Assembly: GCA_934167175.1 (NCBI GenBank)
Contig: CAKPKF010000004.1
Coordinates: 1-64,000 of the forward strand
Source of the DNA: an uncultured Clostridia bacterium
GTDB taxonomy: Bacteria > Bacillota > Clostridia > TANB77 > CAG-508
DNA: 64,000 nt
Direction: 5' to 3'
Shown: piece after piece, positions 27,187-36,851 of the stretch
Numbering within the stretch: position 1 is the first letter of the stretch
Layout: the number at the start of each line of letters is the position of its first letter
Position numbers and translations under genes: made by a program
The notes under the pieces: generated by a model
Databases searched by the model: none
Seen by the model: the letters and a program-made list of their open reading frames with translations, nothing else
What the model was told of the DNA's origin: nothing

Positions 27187-27870
27187 ATGAAAAAAAATAT
27201 TAGTATAATTTCTATAATTATATTTATAATTATTATAGTTGTTGGAACTATAGTTTATTCGTATAAAAATAAATCAAAACAGGAAAATTTACTAAAAGAA
27301 GAAATTTCAAAAATAAATCCGAATGAAGAAATTGATATGTCTATAAAGACTAACGGAAATTATGCAAAAATAGAAAAAATAATGAAGGAAAATTTTAAAG
27401 AAATTTCTGATAGGTCAAAAAAACTAAATGATTTGTATCAAAATGAAGATATTGTAAAAGCTATAAGTATAGAAAATTATGAAAAAGATGGACCTGATTT
27501 TACAAATACAAAACAATTGATAACTAATACTAAAAAAGAAATTAATGAAAATGTTGATGAATTAGAAAAGTGTTTTAAAAAAGAAAATTTGGATAAAAAA
27601 ATAGAAGAAAAAAATTTAAGTGAGTATTATAAAGATTTATATAATAGTTTAGAAGTTAATAAAGAAGAAAATTTTAAGGAATCAGAAAAGGACATTCAAA
27701 CAATAAAAGATAGTAACACTAAATATGTACTATTGTTAGATAACATAGAAAAAATACTTAACTATTTATCGGATAATAAAGATAAATGGTCAATAGAAAA
27801 TGGAGAATTTAAATATACTTCAGAAGAGTTTTTTAAACAATATACCAGTTTGATAAATGAATTAGGATAA
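27187..27870 (+). CDS. Membrane-anchored helical protein of unknown function
   Basis: This 227-residue protein has one N-terminal membrane helix (about residues 5-26) and a charged, mostly helical extracytoplasmic part. No cysteine lipobox is seen. I do not recognise the family. GGTATGTGG-type sequence before the ATG is a poor ribosome binding site. It lies between divergent glnA and the Mn riboswitch-controlled ATPase; its own terminator is not evident. Confidence 0.6.
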   Translation: MKKNISIISIIIFIIIIVVGTIVYSYKNKSKQENLLKEEISKINPNEEIDMSIKTNGNYAKIEKIMKENFKEISDRSKKLNDLYQNEDIVKAISIENYEKDGPDFTNTKQLITNTKKEINENVDELEKCFKKENLDKKIEEKNLSEYYKDLYNSLEVNKEENFKESEKDIQTIKDSNTKYVLLLDNIEKILNYLSDNKDKWSIENGEFKYTSEEFFKQYTSLINELG

Positions 27871-27887
27871 TAAATTAAAAAAAATAC

Positions 27888-27916
27888 TTAACATTTATAA
27901 ATTTATATAGTATAAT
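27888..27916 (+). promoter_or_regulatory. SigA-type promoter for the Mn riboswitch transcript
   Basis: TTAACA (27888-27893), 17-base spacer, TATAAT (27911-27916). Transcription would start near 27923, right at the riboswitch. Confidence 0.75.
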
Positions 27917-27925
27917 TAATTAAAT

Positions 27926-28015
27926 TTAAAAGGGAGTAGCTTGTTTTTACTAATCAACAATCGCGATAATTTATTATCTGGTTAGTAAGCTTGTTAAAGT
28001 AAGCAAGACTTTTAA
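27926..28015 (+). promoter_or_regulatory. yybP-ykoY (Mn2+) riboswitch
   Basis: The 5' part AAAAGGGAGTAGC and the 3' part GCAAGACTTTT are the conserved ends of the yybP-ykoY aptamer and pair to form its base stem. Two helical arms lie between (TTACTAATC with GGTTAGTAA, and GCTTGTTAAAGTAAGC). A terminator follows at once. This class senses Mn2+ and commonly sits before P-type cation ATPases, matching the gene downstream. Confidence 0.82.
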
Positions 28016-28017
28016 AG

Positions 28018-28047
28018 AAACTTTTCGCATATATAAAAGTTTTTTTA
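28018..28047 (+). terminator. Riboswitch expression-platform terminator
   Basis: AAACTTTT-cgcatatat-AAAAGTTT then TTTT. The later AAACTTTGCGAAAAG (28091-28105) is partly complementary to it and may take part in switching. Confidence 0.7.
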
Positions 28048-28136
28048 AGAGTCTTTTTTATATATAATAAAATTTCTTATATCTGCTTTTAAACTTTGCG
28101 AAAAGTAGTATAAAAATGAAAGGAGAACTATTTGTT

Positions 28137-30837
28137 ATGAGTAAAAGATGGTTTAACAAATCTATTGAACAAGTAAGTCAAGAATTATCAACAGATGTAA
28201 AGAAAGGTCTAACACGGAGAAGAAATACAAAAAAGGCAAGCAGAATATGGCTTTAATGAAATTAAAGCTAAAAAGAAAAAGCCATTGATTGTAAAATTTT
28301 TAGAACAATTTAAAGATTTTATGATTATTGTATTGATACTTGCAGCTATAGTTTCAGGAATGGTTGGAGTAGCACAAGGAGAAGGAATAACAGATACGAT
28401 AATTATATTAATTGTTGTTATTGTTAATGCAATTATAGGAGTAATGCAAGAAAATAAAGCCGAAAAATCTTTAGAAGCATTACAAAAACTTAGTAATCAT
28501 GTGGCAAAAGTTATAAGAAATGGAAAATTAGAAGTCGTTGCATCAAGAGAATTAGTGCCAGGAGATATCGTTGTACTAGAAACAGGAGATTTTATACCAG
28601 CTGACTTGAGATTAATAGAAGCTGTAAATCTAAAATCACAAGAATCAGCATTAACAGGAGAATCAGTTCCAGTTGAGAAGAATTGTGAAGCAATTTCAGA
28701 TGAAGAAATAGGACTAGGCGATAGAGTTAATATGGTATTTTCATCAAGTTTAATTACTTATGGTAGAGGAAAAGGAATTGTTGTAGAGACAGGAATGAAT
28801 ACGGAAGTTGGAAAAATTGCAGGTATAATAAATAGTACAGAAAAAACAGAAACTCCTCTTCAAGTAAAATTGAATAAACTAGGTAAAACACTAGGATTAG
28901 CAGCACTAGTGATTTGTGCTGTGATATTTGGTGTGGGGCTGTTATATGGAAAAGAACCCATTCATATGTTTATGACGGCAGTTAGCCTTGCTGTTGCGGC
29001 TATACCAGAGGGATTAGCGGCAGTTTCTACTATAGTACTTGCAATTGGTGTACAAAGAATGGTTAAGAAAAATGCTATTGTTAAAAGACTACCAGCAGTA
29101 GAGACATTAGGAAGCAGTACTGTTATATGTTCAGATAAAACAGGAACATTAACTCAAAATAAGATGACAGTTCAAAAAGTATTTTATAACAACAACTTAT
29201 ACACATTAGAAGATGCAGATAATAAAAATGAAGAATTAATAAAATTAATACATGCAAGTATGTTATGTAATGATACAAAAATAAGTCAAGATAAGGAATT
29301 AACAGGAGATCCTACAGAAACAGCTTTAGTAGACTTAGGATTTAAATTAGGTTTTCAAGAAGAAATATATAAAGAATTTCCAAGAACAGAAGAAATACCT
29401 TTTGATTCAAATAGAAAATTAATGACAACAGTTCATTCTAATGGAGGAAAATATATTGTATATACTAAAGGTGGAGTAGATGAATTATTAAAAAGAAGTA
29501 AATCATATATAATTAATGGAGAAATAAGATATGATTTAGAAGAGTATAAAAAAGAAATAGAAAAGCAAAATGAGGCAATGGCAAAAACGGCACTAAGAGT
29601 GTTAGCAATGGGATATAAAGAATTAGATCATGAACCAACTAAAGAAGAAATGAAAAACCTAGAATCAGATTTGATATATATTGGAATGGTTGGAATGATT
29701 GATCCTCCAAGAGAAGAAGCAAAAGAAGCAGTTAAGAAATGTAAAACAGCAGGAATAAAACCAGTAATGATAACAGGAGATCACAAGATAACAGCAATAG
29801 CAATAGCTCAATCTTTAGGAATATTAAAAGATGAAGATGAAGCAATCACTGGAATAGAACTTGAAAAAATGTCAGATGAAGATTTAACAAAAAATGTTAG
29901 ACATTACTCAGTATATGCTAGGGTATCTCCAGAACATAAAGTTAGAATAGTAAAAGCATGGCAAGCAAATGGAGAAGTTGTTGCTATGACAGGTGATGGA
30001 GTAAATGATGCACCAGCACTAAAAACAGCAGATATAGGTTGTGCAATGGGAGTGGTTGGAACAGATGTCGCAAAAGAAGCAGCAGATGTAATATTAACAG
30101 ATGACAATTTTGCAACAGTTGTATCAGCAGTAGAAGAAGGTAGAAGAATTTATTCAAATATATTAAAAGCAATACAATTCTTGCTTTCAAGTAATGTCGG
30201 AGAAATTATTGTATTATTTGTAGCAATATTAATAACACCATTACTTGCTAAATGGTTTAATATAACAGACATATCTGCATTAGAACCATTATTACCAATA
30301 CAAATATTGTGGATTAATTTAGTAACAGATTCATTACCAGCATTAGCATTAGCTGTCGACCCAGCAGCTAAAAACATAATGAAAAGAAAACCAGTAAAAC
30401 CAGGAAAAGGAATTTTCACTAAAGGAATGACATGGAGAGTAATTTATCAAGGAATAATGATAGGATTTTTAACACTTGCAGCATTCTGTATAGGATTAGC
30501 AACACCTGGATATGAAGAACATATTAGAATAGAAATAGCTCAAACAATGGCATTTACAGTGCTAGCACTTTCAGAGTTAGTTCATGTTTTTAATGTTAGA
30601 AATAATCAAGAATCAATATTTAAAACAAATATATTTAATAACAGTAAGTTAATATTAGCTGTGCTTGTTTCTGCTATGCTAATGCTAATAATATTATTTG
30701 TTCCAGCATTAAGAGATATATTTAGTATTTGGAAACTACCAGCAGAAAATATACTAGAAGTAGTATTACTAGTATTTTCGCCAATTTTAATAGTTGAAAT
30801 ATTTAAACTATTAAAAATAAATGGAAAAGAAGATTAA
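28137..30837 (+). CDS. P-type cation (Ca2+/Mn2+) ATPase, +1 frameshift at CGG
   Basis: This ATP-driven exporter is of the SERCA/PMR1-like P2A type. From ATG 28137 (AAAGGAG upstream) the first frame gives 26 residues, [14 protein letters not shown] being the cation-ATPase N-terminal motif. CGG follows at 28215-28217, with a stop at 28255. Skipping the C yields [20 protein letters not shown] and then the whole pump: [34 protein letters not shown] and [11 protein letters not shown]. The joined protein has 899 residues, normal for the family. Control by the upstream riboswitch implies Mn2+ as inducer. Confidence 0.93.
28215..28218 (+). other. CGG(A) +1 recoding site in the P-type ATPase
   Basis: In-frame CGG follows ACA (Thr); (C)GGA GAA GAA restores the GLTxEE motif shared by cation ATPases. 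Confidence 0.8.
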
Positions 30838-30854
30838 TAGTATAATTTAATAAA

Positions 30855-30898
30855 AACTAAAGAAAGAACAAATACTCTTTGTTCTTTCTTTAGTTTTA
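30855..30898. terminator. Bidirectional terminator
   Basis: AACTAAAGAAAGAACAAA-tactc-TTTGTTCTTTCTTTAGTT with flanking A and T runs, between the convergent ATPase and rqcH genes. Confidence 0.88.
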
Positions 30899-30899
30899 T

Positions 30900-32621
30900 C
30901 TAAATTTCTTCAGGAGGAGTTACAAATATAGTTTTATAGTTAATATAAGTTACCATTCCAGGTTTAGCTCCAGAAGTTTTTTTTACATATTTAACAAAAG
31001 TATAATCAACTGGCACATTCGAAGACTTTTTTGCTTTACTATGGTAAGCAGCAAGCTCCGCACATTTTATCAGTATATCTTGAGTAGGAGAAACATTGTT
31101 GTCGCATTTTAAAATGACATGGCTACCATGAATTTTCTGAGTATGAAACCATATATCATTTTTATTAGCAAGTTTTAGTGTTAAATAATCATTTTGTTTG
31201 TTATTTTTACCTACTAAGATTGTAAATCCATCTATTGTAAATTCTTTAGGAGAAGATATAGTATTATTAGTTTTCTTATTATTTGATTTATTCTTTTGAG
31301 TCAATACATCCTTAAATAATGTACTTTCGGAAAGTTCTGTATAAATTTCATCTATTTCTGATATAGTAGTAGAATTTTCTATGCTAAAAACTAAACTTTC
31401 AATATAATTCAAGTCTTTTTCAGTATCTTTTTTTTGAAGTTGGACAACTTTTAAAGCATTATTTAACTTAGAATATTTTTTAAAAAACATTTGGACATTT
31501 TTAGCAGGTGAAAAACGTATGTCAAGAGGAATTGTGATTGGCGAATTGTTTTCATAGTAGTTTTCAACGGTGATGCTATCAGTGTTATTGTGTAACTTAT
31601 ATAAATTTGCAGTTAAAAGTTCACCGTAAAGCCTGTAAATCTCCATATCATTACATTCAGACAATTTTTTATTTATATTAGCTAGTCGTTTGGTGTATTT
31701 TTGCAATTCAGATAAAATTAGTTTTAAAACATTGTTACGATATGTTTTAAACATTTCTATATTCTCTTTATTAGTATAAAAATCATCAATAAAGAAGTTG
31801 ATATTAAACAAAGAGTCATTTTCTTGTAAAACAACAGAATAATCATTATTAATTTTTCCATTAGTAGATAGCAATTTACAAGAGATATTTTTAGTTCCTA
31901 TGTTATTTATAATACCTTTCATATAATTAAAAAGTGATTCAATATCGGCTTTATCATTGCTATGTCCACAGTTTGATTCATTAATACAACTTAAAACAAA
32001 GGAATTGCTAATACCTGTGAAAGTATTTGAAATAGCTTTATTTAGAGATAAATCCTCTAATTTAGGTAAAAGTATCTCATAAAATTCTTCAAAATTTTTA
32101 ATATCTAAAAAACTTATTTTATTGCTAGCAGGAAATTCGTATACTCGTGCAGGAAGAATATCTCTAGATGATTTTTGAGTAGAATCCAAATGCCTTAAAC
32201 TGTCTATAATTCTATTATTATCATTGACTAATATGATATTGCTATGTTTTCCCATTAATTCAACAATCAATTTCTTTTGAATTAAGTCATTAAGTTCATT
32301 ATAACCTTCTAATGTAAAAACAATAACTCTTTCTAAATCAAAAGTCGAAATATTTATTATTCTATTTCCTATAAGATGTTTTCGTAAAAGCATACAAAAA
32401 TTTGGTGCTTTAAAAGGACGAGGTTTACTGTTAGTTGTAAGATTTACTCTATAATTACTAGGATTAATACACAAATTTAAAGCTAAATTCTTTTTGTTTG
32501 AATATAGTCCTAAAATGATTTCATTTTTAGAAGGCTCAAAAACTTTGTTTATTTTTGCTCCTATAATATTATTTTGTAATTCAGCTACAATAGATTTTGT
32601 AACTATACCATCAAAAGCCAT
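30900..32621 (-). CDS. rqcH: Ribosome quality control factor RqcH (NFACT/FbpA family)
   Basis: RqcH binds stalled 50S-peptidyl-tRNA and adds C-terminal alanine tails that mark the nascent chain for degradation. The 573-residue protein starts MAFDGIVTKSIVAEL (TTGGAG upstream), includes NFACT-N motifs SNYRVNLT and FCMLLRKHL, a central coiled coil (about residues 290-430), and the NFACT-R domain with KNDIWFHTQKIHGSHVIL and AAYHSKAKKSSNVPVDYT. It is relevant to an organism with many frame-shifted genes, but it is also widespread in Firmicutes. Confidence 0.93.
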   Translation of the reverse strand: MAFDGIVTKSIVAELQNNIIGAKINKVFEPSKNEIILGLYSNKKNLALNLCINPSNYRVNLTTNSKPRPFKAPNFCMLLRKHLIGNRIINISTFDLERVIVFTLEGYNELNDLIQKKLIVELMGKHSNIILVNDNNRIIDSLRHLDSTQKSSRDILPARVYEFPASNKISFLDIKNFEEFYEILLPKLEDLSLNKAISNTFTGISNSFVLSCINESNCGHSNDKADIESLFNYMKGIINNIGTKNISCKLLSTNGKINNDYSVVLQENDSLFNINFFIDDFYTNKENIEMFKTYRNNVLKLILSELQKYTKRLANINKKLSECNDMEIYRLYGELLTANLYKLHNNTDSITVENYYENNSPITIPLDIRFSPAKNVQMFFKKYSKLNNALKVVQLQKKDTEKDLNYIESLVFSIENSTTISEIDEIYTELSESTLFKDVLTQKNKSNNKKTNNTISSPKEFTIDGFTILVGKNNKQNDYLTLKLANKNDIWFHTQKIHGSHVILKCDNNVSPTQDILIKCAELAAYHSKAKKSSNVPVDYTFVKYVKKTSGAKPGMVTYINYKTIFVTPPEEI

Positions 32622-32720
32622 AAAAAACGCTCCAATCTCAATTTTATATTTCATGTAATTATAATATAAATGTGTAGATTTTGCAAACCAATGAAAATAG
32701 GTAATTTTTGAATATTTGTA

Positions 32721-32750
32721 TTGACATTACGCTAACAGGTGGAATATAAT
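32721..32750 (+). promoter_or_regulatory. SigA-type promoter of sigH
   Basis: TTGACA (32721-32726), 18-base spacer, TATAAT (32745-32750), 35 bases before the sigH ATG. Confidence 0.8.
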
Positions 32751-32784
32751 ACGAATATAGATTCAGCAGGAGGTAACAATACAT

Positions 32785-33432
32785 ATGAAGAATAGCGGTA
32801 TGTTTTATCCTAAGGATAGTAACTTTACAAACATGACTGATGAAGAGCTAATAGAACTTATAAAGTCAGGAAATAAACATGCTTTAAATTTTTTATTAGA
32901 GAAATATAAAGAACTTGTAAATATGAAGGTTAGTAAATATTATATAGTAGGTGCAGAAAAAGAAGACATAACTCAAGAAGGGATGATTGGGCTTTTTAAA
33001 GCTGTAAAAGGATTTGATAATCAAAAGCAAAATTCTTTTAAAACATTTGCTAATTTATGCATAGAAAGGCAATTAATAACAGCAATAAAAACATCTAATA
33101 GGCAAAAACATATGCCACTTAATTCATATTTATCGTTAAATACTTCTGCATATGAAGAAGACGACACAATCACGTTACTAGATGTATTTAATTCACATTC
33201 AATAGAAGACCCACTAGATACAATAACTAAAAAAGAATATTATAAAACAGTAGAAAATAACATAGAAAAATCTTTAAGTAAATTTGAAAAAAGAGTATTG
33301 GAAAATTACATGAGAGGGGACAGCTATGTAAAAATAGCAGAAAAGTTAGATACACCAGTGAAATCAGTAGATAATGCTATACAAAGGATAAGAAAAAAGG
33401 CAACAAAAACAATTTCAGGGAAAGAAATCTAA
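32785..33432 (+). CDS. sigH: RNA polymerase sigma-H factor
   Basis: SigH (Spo0H) directs early sporulation and transition-state genes. The 215-residue sigma-70 family protein has region 2 with TDEELIELIKSGNKHALNF and DITQEGMIGLFKAVKGF. Region 4 near the C-terminus includes FEKRVLENYMRGDSYVKIAE and SVDNAIQRIRKKA. AGGAGG precedes the ATG. It follows its own consensus promoter, divergent from rqcH, with tRNA-Thr just downstream. Confidence 0.93.
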   Translation: MKNSGMFYPKDSNFTNMTDEELIELIKSGNKHALNFLLEKYKELVNMKVSKYYIVGAEKEDITQEGMIGLFKAVKGFDNQKQNSFKTFANLCIERQLITAIKTSNRQKHMPLNSYLSLNTSAYEEDDTITLLDVFNSHSIEDPLDTITKKEYYKTVENNIEKSLSKFEKRVLENYMRGDSYVKIAEKLDTPVKSVDNAIQRIRKKATKTISGKEI

Positions 33433-33462
33433 AAGTACTAATTGTAAAATTAGTACGGATGT

Positions 33463-33538
33463 GCTTCTATAGCTCAGTAGGTAGAGCACTGCCATGGTAA
33501 GGCAGGGGTCGCCGGTTCAATTCCGGCTGGAAGCTCCA
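33463..33538 (+). tRNA. tRNA-Thr (GGT)
   Basis: Acceptor GCTTCTA / TGGAAGC, discriminator T, encoded CCA. Anticodon loop ATGGTAA gives GGT. The GGTTCAATTCC T arm is present. Confidence 0.93.
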
Positions 33539-33539
33539 C

Positions 33540-33590
33540 AGAAAAGTCCTCTATATCTATTTAAATATGGATAATAGAGGACTTTTCTTA
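33540..33590 (+). terminator. Terminator after tRNA-Thr
   Basis: AGAAAAGTCCTCTAT ... ATAGAGGACTTTTCT, long stem with T-rich end. Confidence 0.8.
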
Positions 33591-33632
33591 TATTGAAATT
33601 GGAAAAATTCAAAAGATAAAAGGAGGGTAAAA

Positions 33633-33908
33633 TTGATTTGTACAAAATGTGGTAAAGAATTAGAAAGAGGGTATCCAGTTTGTCTTAACTGTGGACAAAG
33701 ATGGGAGGTACAAGAAGGAGAAGAAGAGGAAAAGAGAGAAATAAAACAATATAATAAAAACAAAAATAAAATTAATATAGTGGTATTAGTAATAGCAGTA
33801 GTATTAGTGCTAGCATTGTTTATGTTCCCAATGGTAATGACATTTATGGGGCTAAGACAAATGGCAGAAACTTATGAATCATTGCAGAGTATCAGTGGAG
33901 GAATGTAA
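33633..33908 (+). CDS. Zinc-ribbon membrane protein
   Basis: This 91-residue protein starts with a zinc ribbon (CTKCGKEL ... CLNCGQRW), followed by an acidic and basic linker, then one hydrophobic helix (about residues 48-72). TTG start with AAAGGAGGG upstream. Such zinc-ribbon/TM proteins are common small membrane proteins of unknown role in clostridia. It may share a transcript with the pilin-like gene 28 bases later. Confidence 0.75.
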   Translation: MICTKCGKELERGYPVCLNCGQRWEVQEGEEEEKREIKQYNKNKNKINIVVLVIAVVLVLALFMFPMVMTFMGLRQMAETYESLQSISGGM

Positions 33909-33936
33909 GAAACTTAAGAAAAATGGAGGAGATATG

Positions 33937-34944
33937 ATGAATAAATTAAAAGAACAAAAAGCTATAACATTAGTAGCTTTAGTAATAACAATAATAATTT
34001 TATTAATTCTAGCAGGTGTAGCATTAAGTTTAGTAATAGGAGATAATGGGTTAATAAAAAAATCAAAAGAAAGTGCAGAAAGATATAATCAATCAGCTCA
34101 AAAAGAAACTGCGGATTTAGAAAGTTATGATGAAGAATTTAAAAATTTGTTAGGAAATTCTATAAAAGCAACAGCAAAGGAAATAGCACAAAAACCATCT
34201 GAATATTATGGAAAAGAGATAAAAGGTTATACATGTGCAAATTCTCAAGCAGTAAATGCTTGGAAAATATTTTTTGCAGATGAAAATAATATATACATAA
34301 TAGCTGACGACTATATTAGTTATCAATATGCTCCAAACGGAAAAAATGGAACAGAAATAACAAGAGATGAAAATAGTGAATATGGCTTATTATTTACAAA
34401 TGTAAGCAATGATTATAGAGGAGCTGCAGATATAACAAATGAGAAGGTAAAAAAATGGTTTGAATATTTAAAAGAATATCCATCAGTAGAAAGACCAAAT
34501 GCTAAAGCAGTTGCATATATGTTAGACACTAATGTGTGGGGAAAGTTTGCAGGAAATAATGCAGAATATGCAATAGGAAGTCCAACAATAGAAATGTTTT
34601 GCAAGTCATATAACAGCATACATGATAAAAAAATAGAATATAAATTGGAAAGTTACGGATACGATATAAAATGGAATCCAGGAAGTACAGATTATAATGA
34701 TAATATTAGTGGGTTGGATATAACAGAAAATTTATATGTGCTTACTAATGAAAATGCAAATGGATATTGGTTATCAAGTCCATCAACTTGTAGTGATGGC
34801 TTTTTATTGGAAATTGGAAAACAAGGGGGGATATCACCTGAACATATAAATGGTGGAAATGCAGGAATTCGTCCTGTAGTTTGTCTAAGTAATAACGTAA
34901 AATTGGAAAAACAAGATGAAAATTCGTATAAAATAGTAGAATAA
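33937..34944 (+). CDS. Pilin-like protein with DUF6273-type C-terminal domain
   Basis: This secreted or surface protein has a type IV pilin-like N-terminus: a short basic leader, then KAITLVALVITIIILLILAGVAL, the processing site and hydrophobic helix expected for a prepilin peptidase (encoded at 15369). The large C-terminal domain (from about residue 75) contains NGYWLSSPS and GIRPVVCLSNNVKLE, features of the DUF6273/formylglycine-enzyme-like fold seen in clostridial surface proteins. Start: of two adjacent ATGs (33934, 33937), 33937 has the better spacing from GGAGGAG. No pilus assembly genes adjoin it. Confidence 0.82.
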   Translation: MNKLKEQKAITLVALVITIIILLILAGVALSLVIGDNGLIKKSKESAERYNQSAQKETADLESYDEEFKNLLGNSIKATAKEIAQKPSEYYGKEIKGYTCANSQAVNAWKIFFADENNIYIIADDYISYQYAPNGKNGTEITRDENSEYGLLFTNVSNDYRGAADITNEKVKKWFEYLKEYPSVERPNAKAVAYMLDTNVWGKFAGNNAEYAIGSPTIEMFCKSYNSIHDKKIEYKLESYGYDIKWNPGSTDYNDNISGLDITENLYVLTNENANGYWLSSPSTCSDGFLLEIGKQGGISPEHINGGNAGIRPVVCLSNNVKLEKQDENSYKIVE

Positions 34945-34946
34945 AT

Positions 34947-34998
34947 ATATAAGAGCAATAAAATTAAACTTTTTATTGCTCTTATATATTTTTGAATA
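34947..34998 (+). terminator. Intrinsic terminator
   Basis: TATAAGAGCAATAAAA-ttaaac-TTTTATTGCTCTTATA then TATTTTT. Confidence 0.88.
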
Positions 34999-35083
34999 AA
35001 AAATTAAGTAAAATGTTTTATTATTTTTGACCAAAGAAATATCTTGTGATAGAATAAACAAAAATTAACATTGGAGGCGTAAA

Positions 35084-36850
35084 ATGGAAAAAGAGAAAAA
35101 AAATTATAAAGATTTAGAAGAAAGTATTAATAAGATTTTTCAAAAAGACAAAGCATATAGAGAGGCAGAAAGACTAAAAAAAGAAGAAGCATTAAGAGAA
35201 AAAGAATTTGATAAGGACGAATTTATTTACCAATTGCAAGGTGAAATTAATGTATTAGAAAAAAGAGAAAGAGAAGAAATGGAGAGAAATGGCTCTAATG
35301 CTAAAGTAGAGAGACTAGAATATCCTAAAGAATTAGATAATTTGACATTAGAAACATTATATATTGCTTTATTGTATGGAACTCCTAATGCAATTTCTAA
35401 ATTCTATTTTGAAAGCGACTTATGTTATTTTTCAAGTGAAATAATATTAAATTTGTATAAAGGAATAATTTTTGAAGATGGAGAAAAAAGTGCACCATTA
35501 CATTTGAAAGAAGGTTTTAATTTTCCTAAAGTTATAAATGAATTATATGATTTAAAGGCAGAGATGAGAAGTGTACCATTATATAAAAAATATAATTTTG
35601 AAGTTGTTTACAGAGAATTGAAGAAATTATTTATTTTGAAAAAAAGTTATATAGAAGCACCTACTAAAGCAATGCAAGAAAAAATATTTGAAATAAAAAA
35701 TTATAAAAAGTATAAAATAATGTCTTCAGAAGAAGTAAGAGAAGCAATTAAACAACTAACAGTAACAAATAGGTTAAGCCAAGCGGTGCTAAATAAAGGA
35801 ATTGCAGAATTTTGGTTTGATGAAAAAAATGAATTAAGGGATGGAGTTCCACTACCTTTCCCTATAATGACAAAAGTATTTAAAGGCTTTAGAAAAGCAG
35901 AAATTATGGCATATGCAATGCCGTCAAATGCTGGTAAAAGTAGGTTCACAGTTAATTTAGCATGTAATATAGCATTTATACATCAAAAAAGAGTTCTAGT
36001 AGTTTCTAACGAAATGACAGAAGATAAAATGAGACTATGTTTACTTACAACTATCTTAAATAGTCCTAAATTTCAAGAAATTCATAAACAAGAAATTGTA
36101 AAAAACGAAGGTGAGCTTCTAGAATTTAAATTTAGAGCAGATAATCCAGAAGAAGTTGAATTAGATGAACGAGGGTTCATAAAAAAATATGAAAATGAAA
36201 GTCAAGCAGATTTTATAAAAAGGTTAATAAAACATTCAACAGAATTTAATAAAATAATGAAAGTAATAGAATGGGTAGATAGCCAAATAAATAATTCAAT
36301 ATATTTTGTTCATCTTACAGAATATACAAATAATGATTTACATGAAGTTATTTCAAATTACATGTACAAAGAGGGAGTTGACTTTGTATTTTATGATACA
36401 CTAAAAACTGATGTAAATAATATAGGAAATTATGAGGAGTTAAAAAAGACAGCAACTATACTTTCAGAACTTACTCAAAAATTTAACATATTTATTGGTG
36501 CTTCTATACAATTATTAGATAATAGCACATCACCAATTAATCTAACAATTAATGATTTATCTGTAAGTAAAAATGTAAAAGAAGTGTTTGATACACTATC
36601 ACTATTTAAACAAATCAACCCTAAAAATTATAGCGATTATGAATATTCAGATTCAGATAGATTTATAGAGTGTCATGATTTAGAGGTTTACGATGATCCA
36701 GATGTTAGATATTATATATGTGTTATAGATAAAAACAGAGCAGGAGCTAAACCAAAATTATTATTTAGACTTAACTTAGCTTATAATGAGTGGGTAGAAG
36801 TTGGTTATGTTAGAGTAAAAGAAGCGGAAGGAGAAGCAGTAGGACAATAG
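35084..36850 (+). CDS. DnaB-helicase-like RecA-fold ATPase
   Basis: This 588-residue soluble protein has a charged N-terminal coiled region (residues 1-75), a helical middle, and a C-terminal RecA-type core. Walker A is MPSNAGKSRF (about residue 286), an altered form of GxxxxGK(S/T). The next block VLVVSNEMTEDKMRLCLL and the Walker B-like VDFVFYDTLK resemble DnaB. The expected replicative motif ending is degenerate. It is not a canonical replicative helicase; it may act in a helper or regulatory role. GGAGG precedes the ATG. It is coupled to yqeK one base later. Confidence 0.6.
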   Translation: MEKEKKNYKDLEESINKIFQKDKAYREAERLKKEEALREKEFDKDEFIYQLQGEINVLEKREREEMERNGSNAKVERLEYPKELDNLTLETLYIALLYGTPNAISKFYFESDLCYFSSEIILNLYKGIIFEDGEKSAPLHLKEGFNFPKVINELYDLKAEMRSVPLYKKYNFEVVYRELKKLFILKKSYIEAPTKAMQEKIFEIKNYKKYKIMSSEEVREAIKQLTVTNRLSQAVLNKGIAEFWFDEKNELRDGVPLPFPIMTKVFKGFRKAEIMAYAMPSNAGKSRFTVNLACNIAFIHQKRVLVVSNEMTEDKMRLCLLTTILNSPKFQEIHKQEIVKNEGELLEFKFRADNPEEVELDERGFIKKYENESQADFIKRLIKHSTEFNKIMKVIEWVDSQINNSIYFVHLTEYTNNDLHEVISNYMYKEGVDFVFYDTLKTDVNNIGNYEELKKTATILSELTQKFNIFIGASIQLLDNSTSPINLTINDLSVSKNVKEVFDTLSLFKQINPKNYSDYEYSDSDRFIECHDLEVYDDPDVRYYICVIDKNRAGAKPKLLFRLNLAYNEWVEVGYVRVKEAEGEAVGQ

Positions 36851-36851
36851 T

